A DNA stretch of 64,000 nt, taken from NCBI GenBank assembly GCA_964574815.1, contig CAZNPL010000015.1, positions 72,217 through 136,216 on the forward strand, read 5' to 3'. Shown piece after piece: positions 58,861-64,000 of the stretch. How positions within the stretch are numbered: position 1 is the first letter of the stretch; every line of letters starts with the position of its first letter. The DNA comes from CAZNPL01 sp964574815 (GTDB taxonomy: Bacteria > Planctomycetota > Phycisphaerae > UBA1845). The notes under the pieces are model-generated. The model saw only the letters and a program-made list of their open reading frames with translations. It ran no database searches and was not told the DNA's origin. The translations under genes were made by a program, and so were the position numbers.

Positions 58861-59850
58861 ATGATGGCACAAACAGGCCTGGTGTTGGACGATGTTTTTC
58901 AGAGGCATGACTCGGGACCGGGGCATCCCGAACGCGCCGACCGCCTCCGGGCCATCACCGCTGGGCTGAAGGAGGCGGGCCTGATCGACCGCTGCCGGCG
59001 TCTCGACATCAAGCCGATCGACCCGGCGTTCCTGACGCGCGCACACAGCAAAAACTACCTCGACCGCCTCGTGAAAGCGTGCAACACCCATGCTCCCTAT
59101 ATTGATACGCCTGACAGCGGCATCTGCCCGGAGAGCTACGATATTGCGTTGAAGGCGGCCGGTTCGGTTCTGGAGGCCGTCGATCGCGTGATGGCCGGCG
59201 ACGTTGCCAACGCCTTTTGCGCCATCCGCCCGCCCGGGCATCACACGGAGTATGACGTGTCGATGGGGTTTTGTCTGTTGTCGAACGTGGTGCTGGCCGT
59301 CCATCACCTTCGCGAGCGGCACGGCGTGCAGCGCGTGCTCATCCTCGACTGGGACGTTCACCATGGCAACGGCACGCAGCATCTTCTCGAGGAGGACCCC
59401 GACGCGATGTTCATCAGCATCCATGGGCACCCGCATTACGTTTACCCGGGTACGGGCTTCTTTGAGGAGCGCGGCAAGGGGCCGGGTGAGGGGGCGACGG
59501 TCAACGTGCCGATGATGCCGATGGCCGGGGATCGGGAATATCAACACGCCTTCGACACTTATATCCGCCGTCCGCTGGAGGAGTTCGAGGCCGAATTCGC
59601 GCTGGTCAGCGCCGGTTTCGACGCCCATCGGCTCGACCCGCTGGCCCCGCTCAATCTGGAAACCGAGTCGTTCGACTGGATGACGCGTCTCATCCTCGAT
59701 ACGGCCGATCACCACTGCAACGGCCGGCTGGTCAGTGTTCTCGAAGGCGGCTATCACCTCGATGCACTGGCCGATTCAACGGTCACACACGTGTCGCTTT
59801 TGATGGAACGTGCTGCGAAGGCTTCTGGACAGTCCAATGGCAACGGATGA
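58861..59850 (+). CDS. Histone deacetylase family protein (acetylpolyamine/acyl-lysine deacetylase-like)
   Basis: A 329-residue zinc hydrolase of the arginase/HDAC fold. The active site is complete: RPPGHHTEY (His127, His128), DWDVHHGNGT (zinc ligands Asp165 and His167), SAGFDAHRLDPL (third ligand Asp254) and the catalytic Tyr298 in LEGGYHL. GAG-rich ribosome sequence (GAGGAG) precedes the ATG pair. Bacterial members of this class remove acetyl groups from polyamines, small molecules or lysines; which applies here is unknown. Its end overlaps the next start by 14 bp, pointing to a two-gene operon with a carbamoyltransferase. Confidence 0.95.
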   Translation: MMAQTGLVLDDVFQRHDSGPGHPERADRLRAITAGLKEAGLIDRCRRLDIKPIDPAFLTRAHSKNYLDRLVKACNTHAPYIDTPDSGICPESYDIALKAAGSVLEAVDRVMAGDVANAFCAIRPPGHHTEYDVSMGFCLLSNVVLAVHHLRERHGVQRVLILDWDVHHGNGTQHLLEEDPDAMFISIHGHPHYVYPGTGFFEERGKGPGEGATVNVPMMPMAGDREYQHAFDTYIRRPLEEFEAEFALVSAGFDAHRLDPLAPLNLETESFDWMTRLILDTADHHCNGRLVSVLEGGYHLDALADSTVTHVSLLMERAAKASGQSNGNG

Positions 59851-61033
59851 CGTTCACGCTCTGATCGAGTCGCTGAGGGATTTGCAGGTCGATCTGCACA
59901 ACAGAGATTTCCTGCTGACCTGGAATTACTCGGTGGACGACCTGAAGGCTGTCCTGACCGTCGCCGAGGTGCTGGAGGCACTCTACCTCGCCAACGTCTC
60001 GACCCGAGTGTTCGAAGCCGGGCTGGCCGTCTCCATATTCCGCGACCAGTCCACTCGCACGCGGTTTTCGTTTGCCGGGGCGGCCAACCTGCTCGGCCTG
60101 GCCATTCAGGAACTCGATGAGAAGAAATCGCAGATCGCCCACGGCGAGACGGTCCGCGAAACGGCCAACATGATCTCGTTCGTCACCGAGGTGATCGGTG
60201 TCCGGGACGACATCTTCCTCGGGCACGGACACCGATACATGGCCGACGTGGCCGCGGCCGTCGAAGAGGGATTTCGCGAAGGCGTGCTGGCCCAGCGGCC
60301 GGCGGTCGTCAACCTGCAATGCGATCTGGACCATCCCACGCAATCTCTGGCCGATCTGCTCCACCTGAAGCATATGTTCGGGTCGCTGGAGGCATTGCGC
60401 GGGCGGAAGCTGGCGATGAGCTGGGCGTACTCGCCGTCTTACGGTAAACCGCTGTCGGTGCCTCAGGGGATCATCACCCTGATGACGCGGTTCGGTATGA
60501 ATGTCGTTCTGGCTAACCCACCCGGGTACGACTTGGTTCCCGATACGCTGGAGCACGCGGGCAGGTTCGCGAACGAGTCCGGCGGTTCCTTCACCTGCGT
60601 CCACGACATGTACGAGGCGTTTAGCGAAGCCGACGCCGTCTATCCGAAGAGCTGGGCGCCGATGCATGTCATGCAGCAGCGCACGGAGTTGCTCCGGGGC
60701 GGCGACACCAAAAAACTCGACGCACTCGAACGCGAGTGTCTCGCCAATAACGAGCGGTATCGCAACTGGGACTGCACCGAGAAGCTGATGGCTACCACGC
60801 GCGACGGCCGGGCCCTCTACATGCATTGCCTTCCGGCGGACATCACCGGGGTGAGCTGCCAAGCGGGCGAGGTCGAGGCCGGCGTCTTCGAGCGGTATCG
60901 ACTCGACACGTATCGCGAGGCAGGGCACAAGCCGTTTGTCATCGCGGCGATGATTCTGTTGACCCGCTTTGCCAATCCCGGGCGTATTCTGAGCGAGTCA
61001 TACGAGCAAGGAAGCCCGCGCCGCCGCATGTAG
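59837..61033 (+). CDS. YgeW-type knotted carbamoyltransferase
   Basis: A 398-residue member of the aspartate/ornithine carbamoyltransferase superfamily. The carbamoyl-phosphate loop is SIFRDQSTRTRFSFAGAANL, with HPTQSLADLLHLKHM downstream and MHCLPADI near the C-terminus. The extended loops (ELDEKKSQIAHGETVRETAN; WAYSPSYGKPLSVPQGII) and length match the trefoil-knotted YgeW group rather than ornithine transcarbamylase. The transferred-to substrate of YgeW is not established. The ATG at 59837 overlaps the deacetylase stop by 14 bp, so the two are co-translated. No ornithine-pathway gene is nearby. Confidence 0.9.
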   Translation: MATDDVHALIESLRDLQVDLHNRDFLLTWNYSVDDLKAVLTVAEVLEALYLANVSTRVFEAGLAVSIFRDQSTRTRFSFAGAANLLGLAIQELDEKKSQIAHGETVRETANMISFVTEVIGVRDDIFLGHGHRYMADVAAAVEEGFREGVLAQRPAVVNLQCDLDHPTQSLADLLHLKHMFGSLEALRGRKLAMSWAYSPSYGKPLSVPQGIITLMTRFGMNVVLANPPGYDLVPDTLEHAGRFANESGGSFTCVHDMYEAFSEADAVYPKSWAPMHVMQQRTELLRGGDTKKLDALERECLANNERYRNWDCTEKLMATTRDGRALYMHCLPADITGVSCQAGEVEAGVFERYRLDTYREAGHKPFVIAAMILLTRFANPGRILSESYEQGSPRRRM

Positions 61034-61078
61034 CCTATATGTCGTGGGCGTTAGCGACAGGTGGCGGCGGCATGCGCA

Positions 61079-62302
61079 TCAAAGCGCTTTGGACGGCGTG
61101 AACCTCGTGTCGCCGGTTGCTTCATTGAGCGCGTTAAGCAACGCTGCGACTTGGTCGCGGCCGCTTTTGTCGGCCCATTCGCACGGGCCCTGCGGGTAGT
61201 TGGTGCCGTATCGCATGGCCGTATCGATATCGGAGGCGGTTGCCACTTCCTCGTCCAGGGCCATGGCGGCTTCGTTCATGATGGTAGCCAGGATGCGCGC
61301 GAAAGCGTAGCGCTCGACGTCTGTCGCTCCGTTCAATGTTGGCTCGTCACATAGCGCCGCGTTGTCGGTGAAGCGCTTGACGGCCTCTTCCAGTTCGGCG
61401 GGCGGCGTAAACGGCTGCACGTCGATCTCGACGTTGACTACCGGCGGATCGGACTCGTAGCGATAGAAGCCGCGTTTGGACTTGCGGCCCAGGCGTCCTT
61501 CTTCAACCAGGTCTCGCTGAATGTTGTGTGGTTTGAGGCGCGGCGGTTTGCCCGACTGCTCCCAGACGGAACAGGAAACCGCGTAGTTGACGTCGAGGCC
61601 CACCAGGTCCATCAACTGGAACGGTCCCATACGGAACTTTCCCAGCGCCCGCATGGCGTTGTCGATCGTGTGCACCGCGGCTGCGCCCTCGCCGAGCATG
61701 CGCAGCGCTTCGAGGTAGAAGCCGCGGGCGACGCGGTTCACGATGAAGCCGGGTGTGTCCTTGGCCCGGACGGGCACCTTGTCCCAGTCTTTCGCGACGT
61801 TGGTGGCCAGCTCGAGCGACGATTCGTCGCTTTGCTCGGCCGCGATGATCTCCACCAGCGGCATGATCGGCGCAGGATTGAAAAAGTGCATGCCGATGAC
61901 CCGGCCGGGGTGGTTCACTGCGGAGGCGATTTTCGAAACGCGAAGCGAGGAGGTGTTGGTGGCCAGCACCGCATCCTGCGCAGCTTGCTCCAGCGATTTA
62001 AACACGGCCGTCTTCACGTCCAGGTCTTCGACGACGGCCTCGATGGCCAGTTGCACCTCGGACAGGTCGGTGATCTCGGTCAGCCCGACGATTCGATCCA
62101 CGGCGGCATCGCGCTCGCTGTCAGTCATCCGGCCCTTTTCGACAGCGCGGTCAAATCGTGCCTGAATCGCGTCGAACGCCTTGTCGAGGACGTCTGCGTT
62201 CACTTCGATCAGCCGGACGGCACATCCGTGAGCGGCGGCCACCTGTGCGATGCCCGCGCCCATCGTCCCGGCCCCGATTACGGCGATGCGTTCGACATTC
62301 AT
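61079..62302 (-). CDS. 3-hydroxyacyl-CoA dehydrogenase (PaaH/HBD type)
   Basis: A 407-residue NAD-dependent dehydrogenase that would oxidise 3-hydroxyacyl-CoA to 3-ketoacyl-CoA or act in butanoyl-type synthesis. The N-terminal motif is IAVIGAGTMGAGIAQVAAAH. ATNTSSLRVSKIASAVNHPG and VIGMHFFNPAPIMPLVEII contain the conserved catalytic His and Asn. The first C-terminal domain has TPGFIVNRVARGFYLEALRM and the second (about 320-400) resembles it (ATIMNEAAMALDEEVATASD; NYPQGPCEWADKSG). It converges on the YgeW gene and is divergent from asnS. Confidence 0.94.
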   Translation of the reverse strand: MNVERIAVIGAGTMGAGIAQVAAAHGCAVRLIEVNADVLDKAFDAIQARFDRAVEKGRMTDSERDAAVDRIVGLTEITDLSEVQLAIEAVVEDLDVKTAVFKSLEQAAQDAVLATNTSSLRVSKIASAVNHPGRVIGMHFFNPAPIMPLVEIIAAEQSDESSLELATNVAKDWDKVPVRAKDTPGFIVNRVARGFYLEALRMLGEGAAAVHTIDNAMRALGKFRMGPFQLMDLVGLDVNYAVSCSVWEQSGKPPRLKPHNIQRDLVEEGRLGRKSKRGFYRYESDPPVVNVEIDVQPFTPPAELEEAVKRFTDNAALCDEPTLNGATDVERYAFARILATIMNEAAMALDEEVATASDIDTAMRYGTNYPQGPCEWADKSGRDQVAALLNALNEATGDTRFTPSKAL

Positions 62303-62375
62303 GACAATTCGCTTTCCGACCAGAGAGTCGCAAACTCCAATCCCGTCGCGGGGACGATAGCAGAATTGCCGGCTA

Positions 62376-62405
62376 TTGCGACCCCGCGCCGGCAGCCGTT
62401 ATATA
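62376..62405 (+). promoter_or_regulatory. Possible promoter of asnS giving a leaderless mRNA
   Basis: TTGCGA (62376-62381) and TATATA (62400-62405) are 18 bases apart. Transcription would begin near 62412, one base from the ATG at 62413. No Shine-Dalgarno precedes the ATG, which fits leaderless translation. Confidence 0.45.
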
Positions 62406-62412
62406 GGCCCGC

Positions 62413-63921
62413 ATGAGAGACCGAATCGAAGTTTCGAAGCTCCGCGATCACGTAGGTGAGCAGGTGACGCTTTACGGCTGGGTGCATCGGGCCCGGCCGA
62501 GCGGGAAGGTGGCCTTTCTGATGCTGCGCGACGGCACGGGGCAGTGCCAGTGCGTCCTGGAGCGGAACGAGACCACCGCGCCGTTCTTCGATGCGATCAA
62601 GAAGCTGCCGCAGGAAACCTCGATTCGGATTCGCGGCACGGTGAAGGCCGACGAGCGGGCCGTGGGCGGCGTTGAGCTGCATGAGATCACCGAGTGCGAG
62701 GTTATCGGCGAATCGGAAGATTATCCCATCACGCCCAAGCCCCACGGCGTCGATTTCCTGATGAAGCAGCGGCACCTGTGGTTCCGGTCGCAACGACAGC
62801 ACATCATCCTTCGCGTGCGGGCCACTCTGGTCGATGCCATCCGGCAGTTCTACAACGAGCGGGGCTTCGTGCTGATCGACACGCCGATCTTCGCGCCGGC
62901 CGTGGGTGAGGGCACTTCCACCCTGTTCGAGGTCGATTACTTCGGCGAGCCGGTTTATCTCGCCCAGACGGGGCAGTTGTACGTCGAGGCGGCCTGCATG
63001 GCCCACGACAAGGTGTACTGCTTCGGGCCGACCTTTCGGGCGGAGAAGTCCAAGACCCGACGGCATCTGACCGAGTTCTGGATGGTCGAGCCGGAGGTGG
63101 CGTTCATTTACATGGACGAGTTGCTGGATCTGGCCGAGGAGTTCGTCGAGTCGATCGTCCAGCGCGTTCTGCGCGACCATCGTGATGACATCGAGTCGCT
63201 CGGGCGTGACGTGGCGCCGTTGGACAACGTGCGTCGGCCTTTCACGCGCGTCACCTATTCGGAAGCCGTGGACATTCTTCACGGGAAGGAGGCCCGCGCG
63301 CTTCTGGAGCGCGACATCGAGGAGAAATCCGCCGCGGTCAACGAGCTCGGCGGTAAAATCGCCGAACTGGAGCAGGTTGGAGCGGCGGCGACCAAGGAAT
63401 GGCAACGTGAGAAGGCGGCCCAGGACATTCAGGCGGCGCGCGAGGAACGCGCCGAACTGGAGGAGCAGATCCGCAATATTCCGGGGCACTTGCAGTCGGC
63501 GGCCGAGTTCCGCTGGGGCTCGGACCTGGGCGGATCGGACGAAACGATCATCTCGCGTCTGCATGAGAAGCCGGTGCTGGTCACGCACTATCCCAAGGAG
63601 GTCAAAGCGTTTTACATGCGGCTGGATCGCCATGACGACCGCCTGGTCGAGAATTTCGACATGCTGGCCCCAGAGGGCTACGGCGAGATCATCGGCGGCT
63701 CGATGCGTGAGGAACAGATCGACATTCTGCTGGAGCGCATCAAGGCGCATGCGCTCCCGGTCGACGCTTTCGAATGGTACCTCGACCTCCGCAGGTACGG
63801 GACGGTGCCGCACGGCGGCTACGGCCTGGGCGTCGAGCGAACGCTCGCGTGGATCTGCGGGCTCAAACACATCCGCGAGACGATTCCGTTCCCGCGATTG
63901 ATGGGCAAGGTCTATCCGTAG
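62413..63921 (+). CDS. asnS: Asparaginyl-tRNA synthetase with a coiled-coil insertion
   Basis: A class IIb synthetase of 502 residues. The N-terminal OB fold is VTLYGWVHRARPSGKVAFLM. Class II motifs follow: motif 1 around GFVLIDTPIFAPAV, motif 2 FRAEKSKTRRHLTEFWMVEP and motif 3 HGGYGLGVERTLAWICGL. TGQLYVEAACMAHDKVYCFG distinguishes AsnRS from AspRS. Between motifs 2 and 3, residues about 291-367 (63283-63513) are a highly charged helical insertion (ARALLERDIEEKSAAVNELG; AAREERAELEEQIRN) predicted to form a coiled-coil arm. The remainder aligns to the usual ~430-residue enzyme. Confidence 0.96.
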   Translation: MRDRIEVSKLRDHVGEQVTLYGWVHRARPSGKVAFLMLRDGTGQCQCVLERNETTAPFFDAIKKLPQETSIRIRGTVKADERAVGGVELHEITECEVIGESEDYPITPKPHGVDFLMKQRHLWFRSQRQHIILRVRATLVDAIRQFYNERGFVLIDTPIFAPAVGEGTSTLFEVDYFGEPVYLAQTGQLYVEAACMAHDKVYCFGPTFRAEKSKTRRHLTEFWMVEPEVAFIYMDELLDLAEEFVESIVQRVLRDHRDDIESLGRDVAPLDNVRRPFTRVTYSEAVDILHGKEARALLERDIEEKSAAVNELGGKIAELEQVGAAATKEWQREKAAQDIQAAREERAELEEQIRNIPGHLQSAAEFRWGSDLGGSDETIISRLHEKPVLVTHYPKEVKAFYMRLDRHDDRLVENFDMLAPEGYGEIIGGSMREEQIDILLERIKAHALPVDAFEWYLDLRRYGTVPHGGYGLGVERTLAWICGLKHIRETIPFPRLMGKVYP

Positions 63922-63950
63922 GCACGCCTCCCGGCCTCTGCTAGGCCCTG

Positions 63951-63975
63951 ATCAAGCGTGATTGGTTCGCTTGAT
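63951..63975 (+). terminator. Possible terminator stem-loop after asnS
   Basis: ATCAAGCG (63951-63958) pairs with CGCTTGAT (63968-63975) around a 9-base loop, 30 bp after the asnS stop. Only a short TTT-free tail (TTC) follows, and an A6 run comes next, so it could serve either direction weakly. Confidence 0.4.
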
Positions 63976-64000
63976 TTCAAAAAAGTACTCGAAATGCCGC

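Noticed and set aside
59837..61033. Ornithine or aspartate carbamoyltransferase (argF/pyrB)
   Set aside because: The carbamoyl-phosphate loop is shared, but the long loops and ~398-residue length fit the YgeW group, and no arginine or pyrimidine genes are nearby.
1..64000. tRNA, rRNA, prophage or defence genes
   Set aside because: I looked in all gaps over 100 bp and saw no T-loop-like GTTCRANYC within a cloverleaf, no phage structural genes and no known defence families. Short non-coding RNAs cannot be excluded by eye.

Overview
The window looks like chromosomal DNA of a GC-rich member of the Planctomycetota, probably close to the Phycisphaerae. The evidence is the C-terminal zinc ribbon CGYDLTGNVSGVCPECG on several small membrane proteins, the prepilin-like proteins with WG-P and SAG-D signatures, the DUF3857 and SH3-domain secreted proteins, and the general gene mix. 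This placement is inference from protein style; no rRNA marker is present. I saw no tRNA, rRNA, CRISPR array, prophage or defence island. Coding density is high, and the long open frames on opposite strands are a by-product of high GC.

Layout. 1-3282 (minus): an M16 zinc-peptidase pair (one active, one missing its metal site) and a phosphohexomutase with a cysteine-bearing N-terminal extension. 3609-8088 (plus): a TolC-type channel, an SH3 protein, a 64-residue secreted protein, and gpsA. 8138-11341 (minus): pyruvate phosphate dikinase with a 148-residue histone-H1-like tail, behind a near-consensus promoter. 11690-28921 (plus): a type II secretion / type IV pilus-like cluster with two assembly ATPases, a PilT ATPase, a platform protein, three GspG-like pseudopilins, then GspH, I, J and a giant GspK, in the classical order. 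29153-30355 (minus): ispG. 30429-31422: a frameshifted REP-associated tyrosine transposase (RAYT) flanked by paired inverted REP palindromes. 31543-40456: secreted and housekeeping genes including a TAXI binding protein, a DUF2959 lipoprotein, a cyclophilin, tsaB and a phosphoesterase. 40566-42650: yidC. 42850-48318 (minus): two DUF3857/transglutaminase proteins (one degenerate) and a lipoprotein-like gene. 48656-52427: membrane proteins, an NAD(P)-binding protein and YceI. 52584-55212: a ygaVP-like sulfur operon (ArsR repressor, rhodanese-DUF2892, CoA-disulfide-reductase-rhodanese). 55273-58095: small zinc-ribbon membrane proteins. 58104-63921: HAD hydrolase, HDAC-family deacetylase overlapping a YgeW-type carbamoyltransferase, 3-hydroxyacyl-CoA dehydrogenase, and asparaginyl-tRNA synthetase.

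How the genes work together. The 17-kb secretion cluster would build a periplasmic pseudopilus but has no secretin or GspC/L/M here. The ArsR-rhodanese-CoADR operon should handle reactive sulfur under its own repressor. Several neighbours are paired paralogues in which one copy lost its catalytic residues (M16 at the left edge, DUF3857 at 43-47 kb).

The most unusual signals are (1) a REPIN-RAYT system with dispersed REP copies, (2) a second palindromic repeat family seen at four sites, (3) repeat DNA translated as part of the leader peptides of three consecutive pseudopilins, (4) the histone-like tail on PPDK, and (5) the same GATATATTGA motif ahead of the ArsR gene and of its putative target gene.
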